From positions 1-41,897 of the forward strand of contig NZ_JAAAXJ010000024.1 in assembly GCF_009910705.1 (NCBI RefSeq): DNA of 41,897 nt, in the 5' to 3' direction. The position numbers and the translations under genes are program-made. The DNA comes from Microvirga arsenatis (GTDB lineage: Bacteria > Pseudomonadota > Alphaproteobacteria > Rhizobiales > Beijerinckiaceae). Shown one piece after another: positions 6,875 through 16,077 of the stretch (positions within the stretch are counted from its first letter, which is position 1; each line of letters begins with the position of its first letter). The notes under the pieces were generated by a model. That model did no database searches and was not told the DNA's origin. It was given only the letters and a program-made list of their open reading frames with translations.

Positions 6875-9097
6875 CTACTGAGACTTGGCTTGCGTCTGAC
6901 CCGTGCTGTCCGGAACGCTTGAAGCGGCGCTCCGGGAAGGGTGCTGGTCCAGGAAGCCTTCGGAGACTCTTCTCCTGTCCGTCGCGACCCCTTGGAGGTG
7001 GTAGACCTTGCTGTGCGGCGTGTAGACGATCCGCTGGCGGAGGTGCCTTCGCATGAAGTCGCACAGGATCCAGTCCGAGCGGTAATGCGGAGCGTTGGCG
7101 CTGTCGAGACCGTTGGCCGCTTTGATCACCTCCGGCCGCACGAGGCCGCAGAAGAGGGGCGCATAGGTCAGTTCGATCAGGCCATCATCCCGGTCGAAAT
7201 CCGGATCGAGGATGTTGCTGTGGTGGATCGAAAGGTTGATGTCGCATTCGAGCGCCCCGGTTGCCCCGGGCACGTGAACCCTGAAGATCCTGCTGTTTGC
7301 CGGCAGAACCTGGCGGGGAACGGCCATTCCTGCATCCTCGTGCTTGAACATGACGTAGCGCAATTCATCGAGCCAATCGGGTGTGGCAAGCGTATCGTTG
7401 TTGAGGATCAGGATCTTCTCGTCGCGATCGATCACCTCAGCCAATCCCCGGTTCACGGCGTAGCTGAAGCCGGAATGGCTGTTCTCTCTGATCAGGCGGA
7501 CATTGTCGAAAGCCCCCGGGAGCTTTTCGAGTTCCGCATAAGTCTCGTCCGAGGATCCGTTGTCGACGATCACGATGCGATAGGGAGTTCTTGTATGCTC
7601 TGCAATGGAGCGCAGGCACATCTCCAGCTCGCCGGCGGACTCGTAGTTCGGGATGACGATCTGAACCGGCTCGACGGGCAATCCCGATAACTTCTCCAGC
7701 CGGCGCTCGCGAGCCTTTCCTGCGGTGGAAACAGCCAAGTGCGACTTCCCATCGCTGGTCGTGAAGGGCTGCGCCCAATCCGCTCGCAGGGCGAGCCTTG
7801 ACCGGATCTCGTCCAGATCGGAGTCCCCGTCAGGGATCGTCGGACCGCCGTCATCCGCCTTCCCTTGGAAGGAATGGCCGAGGAGGCAGGGAATGGCAAC
7901 CGGCGCTGCAACTTCCGTCAGCCTGAGAGCGAAGTCCCAGCCGACGTGCCGTTTCAGGGAGGCATCGAACCGTCCTGCCTCGTTCAGCAGGTCGCGTTCA
8001 TGGATGAGGGTTGTCGGAGAAATGTAGTCCGTATTCTCCAGAAGGCTCCGGTTGAAGGGCGCGAACCGAATACCCTTGAAAGCTGCTCCCAAGCGTGCAG
8101 CGGGATCGAACCCCTCCCACATGGCAAGGGCGCCATAGGCCAGACGTGCGCCCTGCAGCCGCATTCGGCTCGAGAGAATGAGCAGGCAATCGGGATCCCA
8201 TTGATCGTCATCGTCGAGATAGGCGATGAGGCTGCCGGCCGATCGTTCGATTCCGGCATTGCGGGCTCCACCGATTCCGGTCCGCCCGGCAAGGCGAAGA
8301 TAGCGAATACGGCTGTCGCCGAACTGCCGGACGACGATCTCTGTCTCATGGCCGTCGCTCGCATCGTCGACGACGATCAGCTCCCAGTTCTCATAGGATT
8401 GCATCAGGACCGAAAGGATCGCATCGGCAACGATGGGCGCACGATTGCGTGTGGCCATGATGACGCTGACCAGAGCATCCTGAGGCGCCGTCGACGCGTC
8501 GGCTGCGAATTTTCGCTTGCTGTTGTCCATATAGGCGACGACACGGAGATCGCTTTCCCACAGCTCGGGACCGATCGTGTCAGGGTTGATCATGGCCCGG
8601 CGGAGATACTCGTCGAACGTGTTGTAGAGCTTATGGAGTCGGGTCTTGGTCTGATAGGGCGTCAAATACCTCGTGGGAGGCACGCGGCAGAGGATGGGGG
8701 AGGATGTCACCCGATAGAGATGCTCTTGCGGAATATGCGCCCGAGCGGGGCGGCGGAAGTTCTCGAAAAAGGGGTTGGGAAAGCGGCCCTTCCTCATGCC
8801 CGCTTCGAGATGGTTCCGGAATGCTTCGTCAGGATCCGTGGGGGCATCTGGATATCGAGTGACATACCAAGCGGCATCGAACAATTGCTTGGCCGGGGCC
8901 TCGCGCGGCGGCTGTTCCGCCTTCTCCTGGTCCTTCTTGAGGGGCCTCTTCTCGTCCGGGGCTTTCGGAGCGGAAGCGGGAAGCGCGGCACGCCTGGAAA
9001 TGGCTCCAGCGACCCTGGAAGGAAGAAGGGCCTTCATCCACCGCCTGACCGGTTGAGGAACGAGGAAGAGGGCCGCTCGGAGTACGGTTCGCATCAT
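6875..9097 (-). CDS. Tandem GT2-GT2 glycosyltransferase
   Basis: A 740-aa protein with two GT2 domains. Residues 1-60 are basic and Lys/Glu/Pro-rich. Next is the short motif FDAAWYVTRYPDAPTDPDEAF...HLEAGMRKGRFPNPFF, often found before GT2 domains of large surface-glycan synthases. The first GT2 domain starts near residue 205 (VSVIMATRNRAPIV, IVVDDASDG, DXD in AYLDDDDQWDPD). The second starts near residue 480 (VQIVIPNYESAGELE, IVDNGSSDETYAEL, ILNNDTLATPDWL). Such enzymes usually extend a repeating unit or modify O-antigen, capsule or S-layer glycans. ATG codons at 9097 and 9094 are both possible starts. The gene is divergent from the acyltransferase at 9332. Confidence 0.87.
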   Translation of the reverse strand: MMRTVLRAALFLVPQPVRRWMKALLPSRVAGAISRRAALPASAPKAPDEKRPLKKDQEKAEQPPREAPAKQLFDAAWYVTRYPDAPTDPDEAFRNHLEAGMRKGRFPNPFFENFRRPARAHIPQEHLYRVTSSPILCRVPPTRYLTPYQTKTRLHKLYNTFDEYLRRAMINPDTIGPELWESDLRVVAYMDNSKRKFAADASTAPQDALVSVIMATRNRAPIVADAILSVLMQSYENWELIVVDDASDGHETEIVVRQFGDSRIRYLRLAGRTGIGGARNAGIERSAGSLIAYLDDDDQWDPDCLLILSSRMRLQGARLAYGALAMWEGFDPAARLGAAFKGIRFAPFNRSLLENTDYISPTTLIHERDLLNEAGRFDASLKRHVGWDFALRLTEVAAPVAIPCLLGHSFQGKADDGGPTIPDGDSDLDEIRSRLALRADWAQPFTTSDGKSHLAVSTAGKARERRLEKLSGLPVEPVQIVIPNYESAGELEMCLRSIAEHTRTPYRIVIVDNGSSDETYAELEKLPGAFDNVRLIRENSHSGFSYAVNRGLAEVIDRDEKILILNNDTLATPDWLDELRYVMFKHEDAGMAVPRQVLPANSRIFRVHVPGATGALECDINLSIHHSNILDPDFDRDDGLIELTYAPLFCGLVRPEVIKAANGLDSANAPHYRSDWILCDFMRRHLRQRIVYTPHSKVYHLQGVATDRRRVSEGFLDQHPSRSAASSVPDSTGQTQAKSQ

Positions 9098-9331
9098 GTC
9101 CGCTTGAATGCTCTTGCTGGGACAATGCGTTAGCGACGAGGGGGCGTAAAGGCAACCTCATGTGACAAGATATCTTGCGAAGAGGCAAGCCGGTTTGACC
9201 CCCACGGATCCGGGTAAGGCTGCCGCCAGCGGGCCACGTTTGCCGCAGAACCGACAGAGACCCGCTCAAGCTTGCAAATGGAGCCGGTTTCCGAATATGT
9301 CCCACGAATACTCTAGTTATAAAGTTTAGTT
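9098..9331. promoter_or_regulatory. Divergent intergenic region between tandem GT2 gene and acyltransferase
   Basis: 234 bp between two divergent starts, so it must carry promoters for both genes. I see no EcfG-type motif and no clear sigma-70 pair; the segment just before the acyltransferase start (about 9310-9331) is AT-rich. This is placed by position only. Confidence 0.4.
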
Positions 9332-11326
9332 ATGATTCCCACCCGGCATCACCTTGTTCCGGAGATCCAGGGCCTTCGTGCCGTGGCGGTCCTGGCTGTG
9401 CTCTTCTACCATCTCTGGCCGGCGGCGGTGCCGGGCGGCTATGTAGGAGTGGACGTCTTCTTCGTCATCTCCGGCTACCTGATCACCGGCTCGCTGTTCA
9501 AGGAGTTCGAAGCCACCGGCCGGATCAGCGTAACCGGCTTCTATGCCCGCCGGATCCGGCGTCTCCTGCCGGCCGCCACCTTGGTCGCGCTCACGGTGGC
9601 CCTGTGCCTGCCCTTGTTCGCGCGCTCCCAATGGCCGAACATCGCCGGCAGCCTGGTGGCGAGCGCGCTGTACGTCCAGAACTGGTTTCTTGCCGCCCAG
9701 GCTGTCGACTACTTGGCCGACGATGCCAAGGGGCCGATGAACCACTTCTGGTCGCTCTCGGTCGAGGAGCAGTACTACATCGTCTGGCCGCTCATTCTGT
9801 TGCCTCTCATCGCCCTCGTCCGCAGAACCGCCGTGACCCCGCGCGCCGCCTTCGGCTGGATGATCGGCCTGATCGGCGCGGCCTCCCTGGCCTATTCGAT
9901 CACGCTCACCCCCCAGAACCCCGGCGTGGCTTATTTCGCCACCACTACCCGTGCCTGGGAGCTGGCCCTGGGCGGAGCGCTCGCCGTGTTCCGGGCCAGG
10001 CTCGCTCCCCCGCCTTTCGTCCGTGCAGGGCTCGGGCCGGCCGGTCTCCTGGCCATCGCCGCGGCCTGCTTGGCCTACAGCGACGCCACGTCCTTTCCCG
10101 GTTACGCGGCTCTGCTGCCCACGCTCGGGGCGGCGGCCGTGATCCTGTCGAGCGGGGCCCAGTCGCCCTGGTCGGCTGCTCCGCTTCTGAACGCACGTCC
10201 ATTCCAGTATATCGGCGACATTTCGTATTCGCTCTATCTCTGGCACTGGCCGCTGATCGTGCTCTATGGGGAGCTGACGGGGCGCGCCATCGGCCCCCGT
10301 TCCGGCGCCGTGCTTCTGCTGGCCTCTCTGGCTCTGGCCCATCTCAGCAAGATCTGGGTCGAGGATCCTTTCCGTCGATCGGGCTTTGCGGTGGGGCGTA
10401 CCATGGCAACCGGTGTCGCCAGCATCGCCGTGATCGTCGCCGTGGGGGCGGCTTATCTGGCGCGGGAGGCCCTCGAGCCGGCCGATGCCGTCGTACAAGG
10501 CAAGCCGCGCGGCGCTCTGGCCATGCTCGACCCAAAATACGACTGGAAACGGGAAGATCCCGCGAGGATGGTGCCGAGGCTGGAAAAGGTGAGGGCGGAC
10601 GTATCCTCCGCCTATGCAGCCAAATGCCATCAGACGGTCGAGGCAACCGAGGTCCTGACATGCGATTACGGCAATCCGCAAGCAGGCACCAAGATCGTCA
10701 TGATCGGCAATTCCCATGCGACGCACTGGTTTCCGGCCTTCGAAGAGCTTGCGCGCACGCAGCCCATCTACTTCCGCGGATTGGCGAAGTCGGCCTGCAT
10801 CTTCTCGGTGGAGCCCATCTACGATGGGGATCTCAAGCGCCCTTACACGGAATGCGCGCAATGGTCCAAGAACGTGATCGACTGGGTTGCGCGGGAGCGG
10901 CCCGATGTGATCCTCATCTCTCATTCCCCCGGTGAAGGAAAGGTCACCCCAGAGGCTTTGGCTGCCACCTGGAAACGCCTGATCGATCTGGGGCTGGATG
11001 TCCGCCATGTCCGCTCGATCCCACGGCCCTCGTTCGATGTCGGCAAATGCATCGAGAGCAACAAGGAGTGGATCGCCAAGTGTGTCCCGCGGCGGGAGCG
11101 CGCACTGAGGCGGAACAATCTCTATTCTACGGCGAAGATGTTAAACGTCGAGATCCTCGACTTCTCCGATTACTTTTGCGACGCGCAGCATTGTCCTGCG
11201 ATCATTGGCGGTACCATGGTCTATCGCGACAGCCACCACATGACCGCAACATTCGCCAGATCATTGAGCGAGCCATTGAGGGAAAAGCTGGCGCCTTTCA
11301 TAGGCATCAAGACGGCTGATCAGTGA
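9332..11326 (+). CDS. OafA/YrhL-type acyltransferase with C-terminal SGNH domain
   Basis: A 664-aa polytopic inner-membrane O-acyltransferase that likely acetylates a sugar of a surface polysaccharide. The N-terminal half is acyltransferase family 3: PEIQGLRAVAVLAVLFYHL with the family's conserved R and H, GGYVGVDVFFVISGYLITG, the basic FYARRIRRLLPAA loop, and about ten hydrophobic segments to residue 375. The C-terminal part is a soluble SGNH hydrolase-like domain: MIGNSHATHW (block I, near 455), ILISHSPGEGK, and the catalytic DxxH region as YRDSHHMTA near 632. In this architecture the membrane domain passes the acyl group across and the SGNH domain transfers it. Next to a GT block, O-antigen or exopolysaccharide decoration is the inferred role. 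The ATG at 9332 lacks a strong Shine-Dalgarno sequence. Confidence 0.92.
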   Translation: MIPTRHHLVPEIQGLRAVAVLAVLFYHLWPAAVPGGYVGVDVFFVISGYLITGSLFKEFEATGRISVTGFYARRIRRLLPAATLVALTVALCLPLFARSQWPNIAGSLVASALYVQNWFLAAQAVDYLADDAKGPMNHFWSLSVEEQYYIVWPLILLPLIALVRRTAVTPRAAFGWMIGLIGAASLAYSITLTPQNPGVAYFATTTRAWELALGGALAVFRARLAPPPFVRAGLGPAGLLAIAAACLAYSDATSFPGYAALLPTLGAAAVILSSGAQSPWSAAPLLNARPFQYIGDISYSLYLWHWPLIVLYGELTGRAIGPRSGAVLLLASLALAHLSKIWVEDPFRRSGFAVGRTMATGVASIAVIVAVGAAYLAREALEPADAVVQGKPRGALAMLDPKYDWKREDPARMVPRLEKVRADVSSAYAAKCHQTVEATEVLTCDYGNPQAGTKIVMIGNSHATHWFPAFEELARTQPIYFRGLAKSACIFSVEPIYDGDLKRPYTECAQWSKNVIDWVARERPDVILISHSPGEGKVTPEALAATWKRLIDLGLDVRHVRSIPRPSFDVGKCIESNKEWIAKCVPRRERALRRNNLYSTAKMLNVEILDFSDYFCDAQHCPAIIGGTMVYRDSHHMTATFARSLSEPLREKLAPFIGIKTADQ

Positions 11327-11560
11327 CGGGGCGGACAGGAGCGCTCAAGCCGTAACCCGAGGCGGACGACCGATCTCTTCGTCGAGCGGATCTAGGGTTG
11401 AGGCTGTATGGCCCATCGATGATTGCTGCGCGGCGTATGACCGGCTCGACGGATGGCATTCTCGATCCATGCGTCGGAATCCATCTCCATATCATTTTTC
11501 CGATCTTTTCCCCCTCTTGCGAGTTGTGCCTCCTGCAGAGTTTCAGGAGGATAGCAACGG

Positions 11561-12508
11561 ATGGCCGGGAACGGGGAAGTTTTGGATTGCCTCATCGTCG
11601 GAGGCGGGCCGGCGGGGCTGACGACGGGGCTTTACCTCGCCCGGTTCAAGCGGCGCTTTGCGGTGGTGGACAGCGGCACGCCCCGGGCGGCCTGGATCCC
11701 GACGAGCCACAACATCCCGGTCTTTGCGGAAGGAATTTCGGGCAAGGACATCCTGGCCCGGGCGCGGGCCAATCTCGAGCAGTACGGGGCCAGGGTCCAG
11801 GCCGGGCGGGTCACCGGCCTGAGCAAGCAGCCGGACCGGTTCGTGGCGGTGGTGGAGGGCAATGACGGCTCGACGGGCCAGATCGCCGCCCGCCGCGTGG
11901 TGCTGGCCACGGGAGCCGTCGACATCGAGCCGGACCTGCCGGACGTGCCCAACGCGGTGCAGCGCGGTCTCGTCCGCTACTGCCCGATCTGCGACGGCTA
12001 CGAATCCCGCGATCGGAAGATCGCCGTGATCGCCTATGGCGCCCATGGGATCGGGGAGGCGGTCTTCATCGCGCGCACCTATTCCCGGGATGTGACCCTG
12101 CTGACCCTGGGCCAGACCCTCAAGCTCGATGCCGAGCAGCGGGCCAGGATCGACGAGAACGGAATCAAGGTGGTCGAGGCTCCGGTCGAGTCCCTGGAGG
12201 TGGAGAACGACCGGATCTCCGCCGTCAACGTGGCCGGCCGGGAATACCGCTTCGACGTGCTCTACTCGGCCCTCGGGCTCAAGTACCGCTCCGACCTCGC
12301 CATCGCGCTTGGCGCCGAGCAGGACCCGTCCGGGAGCCTCATCGTCGACAGCCATTGCCAGACGAGCGTCAAGGGCCTCTATGCGGCCGGCGACATCGTC
12401 CGCGGCCTGGACCAGATCGTGGTCGGCATGAGCCATGCGGCCCTGGCCGCCACACACATCCACAACCACTGCGAGCTGCCCACCGAGGACGAGCCCGGCG
12501 GCGCCTGA
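11561..12508 (+). CDS. Thioredoxin-reductase-like FAD/NAD(P) oxidoreductase
   Basis: A 315-aa class II pyridine nucleotide-disulfide oxidoreductase of the thioredoxin reductase type. The FAD-binding motif is LIVGGGPAGLTTGLYLAR (residues 11-28). The redox-active cysteine pair is C141-P-I-C144 in RYCPICDGYE, matching the CATC/CPYC site of this family. The NAD(P) segment reads AYGAHGIGEAVFIAR, a relaxed GxGxxA, and the C-terminal FAD site is YAAGDIVRGLDQ. AGGAGG lies about 9 nt before the ATG. No thioredoxin gene is adjacent, and the classical trxB context is absent, so the physiological partner is unknown. It converges on the esterase gene with an 9-bp gap. Confidence 0.88.
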   Translation: MAGNGEVLDCLIVGGGPAGLTTGLYLARFKRRFAVVDSGTPRAAWIPTSHNIPVFAEGISGKDILARARANLEQYGARVQAGRVTGLSKQPDRFVAVVEGNDGSTGQIAARRVVLATGAVDIEPDLPDVPNAVQRGLVRYCPICDGYESRDRKIAVIAYGAHGIGEAVFIARTYSRDVTLLTLGQTLKLDAEQRARIDENGIKVVEAPVESLEVENDRISAVNVAGREYRFDVLYSALGLKYRSDLAIALGAEQDPSGSLIVDSHCQTSVKGLYAAGDIVRGLDQIVVGMSHAALAATHIHNHCELPTEDEPGGA

Positions 12509-12517
12509 GCGCTCCCG

Positions 12518-13537
12518 TCAGGACAGGGCCTTCGCCAGGAGCGGCAGGCTGATGTCCATCCGGTAGTCCACCGAGGAATGGTCGTCGTGGAACTCCTCGT
12601 AGGTGTGGGCAATGCCGGCGGCCTGGAGCTTGCGGCGCATGATCCGGGAGCCGTAGACCATGTTGTACTGGTCGATGTCGCCGCAATCGATGTAGAAGGC
12701 CTTGAGCCTGCGCAGGTTCTCCTGGCAGGCCGCATCATCCACCATGCGCAGCGGGTCCCAGCGCAGCCAGTTCGCCCAGCGCTCCTCGATGATCTCGCAG
12801 GTGTCCATGTCGACGGGCAGGCGGATGCCGCAGAACTGGCCAGGATCGGGGTCGAAGCTCGCCGCCTGGGCCAGCAGCATCAGGGTGTGCCAGTCCTTGT
12901 CCTTGGCCTTGGGGCCGGCCTCGAACTTGGTGAGGAAGGCCTCGATGGACATGTCGTGGCCGGCCAGGTGGCGCAGCGCTCCGGCGAACTCGCCCAGGTG
13001 GTAGAGATACTCGAAGCCCACATCCCCGGAATGGGAGGCGGCGGCGGCCCATACCGAGCCGCCGTGGCGCAGGGCATGGACCATGGCGCCGAAGCCGCCG
13101 GAGCTCTTGCCGAAGACGCCCCGCCGCCCGCTGCCGCCGCAGCCGAACCGCCCTTCCACGAAGGGCAGCATCTCGCGGATCAGGAAGGTCTCCCAGGCGC
13201 CCATGGCGGCGCTGTCGACATACTGGTTGCCGCCCAGCCGCGTGAAGCAGTCGGGGAAGGCCACCACGACGGGCGGCATGGCTCCGCAGCCGATCAGCCG
13301 GTCGAGGCGCTCGGGCACGTTCTCGCCGTAGTTCTTCCAGTTGGTATGGGCGGGACCGCCCGCCGTGTAGCCGACGAGGTCGACGAGGAGGGGCAGGCCC
13401 CGGCCGTCATGGCCTGCGGGCACGTAGACGTCGATACGCCGCCGGGAGGGATCGCCGAGAAGGTTGCCTTTCAGGCAGTCGCTGTCGATCCAGAGGCGGT
13501 GCACGGTCCCTTCCGGTGCGTGATGATCCTTGCGCAT
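12518..13537 (-). CDS. Alpha/beta hydrolase, esterase D/enterochelin-esterase-like
   Basis: A 339-aa serine hydrolase of the putative-esterase family. The nucleophile elbow is GKSSGGFGAM (G143-x-S145-x-G147). Downstream are YIDCGDIDQYNM, a likely acidic residue site, and EEFHDDHSSVDYRM, a likely catalytic His near residue 322. The early part, RRIDVYVPAGHDGRGLPLLVDLVGY, is the usual N-terminal strand pattern. No signal peptide is visible, so it is probably cytoplasmic. GAGG sits about 7 nt before the ATG. Substrate unknown. Confidence 0.82.
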   Translation of the reverse strand: MRKDHHAPEGTVHRLWIDSDCLKGNLLGDPSRRRIDVYVPAGHDGRGLPLLVDLVGYTAGGPAHTNWKNYGENVPERLDRLIGCGAMPPVVVAFPDCFTRLGGNQYVDSAAMGAWETFLIREMLPFVEGRFGCGGSGRRGVFGKSSGGFGAMVHALRHGGSVWAAAASHSGDVGFEYLYHLGEFAGALRHLAGHDMSIEAFLTKFEAGPKAKDKDWHTLMLLAQAASFDPDPGQFCGIRLPVDMDTCEIIEERWANWLRWDPLRMVDDAACQENLRRLKAFYIDCGDIDQYNMVYGSRIMRRKLQAAGIAHTYEEFHDDHSSVDYRMDISLPLLAKALS

Positions 13538-13699
13538 CGTCGTCCTCGCTCGTTGCAGGCAGGAAGATGTGAACGCCGGCAGGCGTCTTGTCCAGAATTC
13601 CGTTGCTCTCGCCGGTTAATAAGTGTCGATCCTCCCTAGCCATTCCGGCATTCCCGGGTCTACGGTGCAGCCCGGTGCGTCATAGTTTGGGGGGATCTC

Positions 13700-15031
13700 A
13701 TGACCGACAGTTTCCTGCCGCGGTGGAGCCTGAAGACCGAAGGGGTCGTCATGCCGGACGAGCGGCTGCCGACCGGACAGATGGTGGTCGTCGGCCTGCA
13801 GCACGTGGTCGCCATGTTCGGCGCGACGGTGCTGGCGCCCATCCTCATGGGCTTCGATCCGAACGTGTCCATCCTGTTCTCCGGCCTCGCCACGCTGATC
13901 TTCTTCCTCGTGGTCGGGGGGCGGGTGCCGAGCTATCTCGGCTCGAGCTTCGCCTTCATCGGGCCCGTCCTCGTGGCAACGGGGGCAAGCGTGGGCAGCC
14001 CCAACCCGAACATTCCCCTGGCGCTCGGCGGCATCGTGGCGGCCGGCGCGCTCTACTTCCTCATCGGGCTCGTGGTACAGCTGGCGGGCCACCGCTGGAT
14101 CGAGCGTCTCATGCCGCCGGTGGTCACCGGGGCCATCGTGGCCGCCATCGGCCTGGTGCTTGCACCCATCGCCATCAACAGCGCCTCGGGCGTCACCCCC
14201 GACAACCAGAACGGCAGCGACTTCGCGCGCTGGATCGCGCTGGCCACCGTCGTCGCCGTCGGCCTCGTCGCGGTCTATGCCCCGGGCATGTGGCGCCGCC
14301 TGCCGGTGCTGATCGGCGGTGCGCTGGGCTACCTCATCTACTTCATCTGCGCCAACGTGCTCGGCCTCGGCCAGCCCATCGACTTCTCGAAGATCGGTGC
14401 GGCGTCCTGGTTCGGCCTTCCCAATTTCCAGAGCCCGGTCTTCGACATGCGGGCGATCAGCCTGATCGCTCCGGTGGCCGTGATCCTGGTGGCCGAGAAT
14501 CTCGGGCACATCAAGGCGATCGGCGCCATGACGGGCCGCAACCTCGATCCCTATCTCGGCCGCGCCTTCATGGGCGACGGCCTGGCCACCATGCTCTCGG
14601 GCGCTGCCGGCGGCACGGGCATGACGACCTATGCCGAGAACATGGGCGTGATGGCGGTGACCCGGATCTACTCGACCCTGGTCTTCATCATCGCGGCCGC
14701 CTTCGCGCTGCTGCTCGGCCTGTCGCCGAAGTTCGGCGCCTTCATCGGCACCATCCCGGGTCCGGTCCTGGGCGGTCTCTCCATCGTCGTGTTCGGCCTC
14801 ATCGCCGCCACGGCAGGCCGCATCTGGGTGGAGAACCGGGTCGACTTCTCGAACCCGCGCAATCTGATCACGGTCGCGGTGGCCCTGGTTCTGGGCGCCG
14901 GCAACTTCAAGCTGAACGTGGCCGGCTTCACCCTCGACGGCATCGGGACGGCCACCTTCGGTGCGATCATTCTCTACCACCTTCTCAGGATGGCGCCGGC
15001 CACGGCGGAGCGGCCGCATCCGGCGGAATAG
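13700..15031 (+). CDS. NCS2 family nucleobase (uracil/xanthine) permease
   Basis: A 443-aa polytopic membrane protein of the nucleobase:cation symporter 2 family (UraA/RutG/PyrP group). It has about 14 hydrophobic segments, including VVGLQHVVAMFGATVLAPIL at TM1, GSSFAFIGPVL at the family's TM3 half-helix, and VAENLGHIKAIGAMTGRN, which carries the conserved Glu of the substrate site (E-N-x-G-H). A second signature is GGTGMTTYAENMGVMAVT. It probably imports uracil or a related pyrimidine with protons. No pyrimidine catabolism genes are next to it, so exact specificity is open. A GGGGG tract precedes the ATG, and a strong terminator follows at 15062. Confidence 0.9.
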   Translation: MTDSFLPRWSLKTEGVVMPDERLPTGQMVVVGLQHVVAMFGATVLAPILMGFDPNVSILFSGLATLIFFLVVGGRVPSYLGSSFAFIGPVLVATGASVGSPNPNIPLALGGIVAAGALYFLIGLVVQLAGHRWIERLMPPVVTGAIVAAIGLVLAPIAINSASGVTPDNQNGSDFARWIALATVVAVGLVAVYAPGMWRRLPVLIGGALGYLIYFICANVLGLGQPIDFSKIGAASWFGLPNFQSPVFDMRAISLIAPVAVILVAENLGHIKAIGAMTGRNLDPYLGRAFMGDGLATMLSGAAGGTGMTTYAENMGVMAVTRIYSTLVFIIAAAFALLLGLSPKFGAFIGTIPGPVLGGLSIVVFGLIAATAGRIWVENRVDFSNPRNLITVAVALVLGAGNFKLNVAGFTLDGIGTATFGAIILYHLLRMAPATAERPHPAE

Positions 15032-15046
15032 CGCCCGCCCGTCCCA

Positions 15047-15071
15047 GGAACACGCCTACCGAGCCCGCGTT
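15047..15071 (+). promoter_or_regulatory. EcfG-type promoter for the SDR gene
   Basis: GGAAC at 15047-15051, 16-nt spacer, CGTT at 15068-15071: an exact match to the alphaproteobacterial sigma-EcfG consensus. Expected start is near 15078, about 80 nt before the SDR ATG. The -10 element sits inside the left arm of the uraA-type gene's terminator hairpin. Confidence 0.8.
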
Positions 15072-15095
15072 GAGCCTCAACGCGGGCTTCGTCTT
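15062..15095 (+). terminator. Intrinsic terminator after the NCS2 permease
   Basis: A near-perfect hairpin: AGCCCGCGTTGAG (15062-15074) pairs with CTCAACGCGGGCT (15076-15088), then TTCGTCTT. It overlaps the -10 of the next promoter. Confidence 0.8.
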
Positions 15096-15159
15096 GCGCC
15101 CGGCCTGCCGCCACGGGCCAGCCGGAGCTCCGCATCCACTTCTCTCAAGGGATGTTTCC

Positions 15160-16020
15160 ATGAGCTCCGAGCAAGAACAGACCCTGCCGCCGCAGGTGCA
15201 GGACCAGCAGCCCGGTCGCGAGACCGAGATGAATCCGAGGCCCGACTACGAGCCCCGCTATCCCGGCAGCGGGCGCTTGCAGGGCAAGGTGGCGCTCGTC
15301 ACCGGCGGCGACAGCGGCATCGGCCGCGCCGTCGCGGTTCTCTTCGCCCGCGAGGGAGCCGATCTCGCCATCATGTACCTGAACGAGAACGAGGATGCGC
15401 AGGAGACGAAGCGCCTCGTGGAGCGGGAAGGGCGCTCCTGCCTCACCATCGCCGGCGACGTGGGCGACCCCGGCTTCTGCCACGCGGCGGTGGATCAGGT
15501 GATCCAGCGGTTCGGCAAGCTCGACGTGCTGGTCAACAATGCGGCCGAGCAGCATCCCAAGAAAGAGATCGGGGAGATCACGCCCGATCAGATCGACAGC
15601 ACCTTCCGCACCAACATCTTCGGCTATTTCTACATGGTGCAGGCGGCGATGCCCCACCTCAAGAAAGGTGCTGCGATCATCAACACCACCTCGGTGACCG
15701 CGTATCGCGGCAGCTCGGATCTGCTCGACTACAGCGCCACGAAGGGAGCGATCGTCGCGTTCACCCGCTCCCTGGCGCAGAAGCTCGCGGGCGAGGGCAT
15801 CCGCGTCAACGGCGTGGCGCCGGGCCCGATCTGGACGCCGCTGATCCCATCCACCTTCCCCGCCGAGAAGGTGAAGCAGTTCGGGGCGAACACGCCCATG
15901 AAGCGTCCCGGGCAGCCGAACGAGGTGGCGCCGTCCTTTCTCTTCCTGGCCTGCGAGGATTCGTCCTACATCACCGGCTCGGTCCTGCATCCGAACGGCG
16001 GCGACCCGACGGAGGCCTGA
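15160..16020 (+). CDS. SDR family oxidoreductase (YghA/general-stress-protein-39 type)
   Basis: A 286-aa short-chain dehydrogenase with the extended N-terminus of the YghA/GSP39 group (PQVQDQQPG...NPRPDYEPRYPGSGRLQGK). The NAD(P) motif is VTGGDSGIGRAVA (TGxxxGIG). Others are DVLVNNAAEQH, the Ser in NTTSVTAYRGS, and the catalytic YSATK. The C-terminal GSVLHPNGG matches the usual TGxxLxxxGG end. AAGGGA lies 8 nt before the ATG at 15160. The frame is open upstream to 13588, but that part is the antiparallel shadow of the permease gene. The EcfG promoter at 15047 puts it in the general stress regulon, which fits orthologs induced by stress. Substrate unknown. Confidence 0.92.
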   Translation: MSSEQEQTLPPQVQDQQPGRETEMNPRPDYEPRYPGSGRLQGKVALVTGGDSGIGRAVAVLFAREGADLAIMYLNENEDAQETKRLVEREGRSCLTIAGDVGDPGFCHAAVDQVIQRFGKLDVLVNNAAEQHPKKEIGEITPDQIDSTFRTNIFGYFYMVQAAMPHLKKGAAIINTTSVTAYRGSSDLLDYSATKGAIVAFTRSLAQKLAGEGIRVNGVAPGPIWTPLIPSTFPAEKVKQFGANTPMKRPGQPNEVAPSFLFLACEDSSYITGSVLHPNGGDPTEA

Positions 16021-16028
16021 CGACGAAA

Positions 16029-16059
16029 AGGGCAGCTCTCAGGAGCCGCCCTGTTCTTT
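16029..16059 (+). terminator. Intrinsic terminator after the SDR gene
   Basis: AGGGCAGCTC (16029-16038), loop TCAG, GAGCCGCCCT (16043-16052) with one A-C mismatch, followed by GTTCTTTC. Confidence 0.75.
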
Positions 16060-16077
16060 CACGTCTGCGATCGGGGC

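Noticed and set aside
13588..16020. An 810-codon frame ending with the SDR gene
   Set aside because: The first 524 codons are an out-of-frame reading of the permease gene. A ribosome site and a promoter fix the SDR start at 15160.
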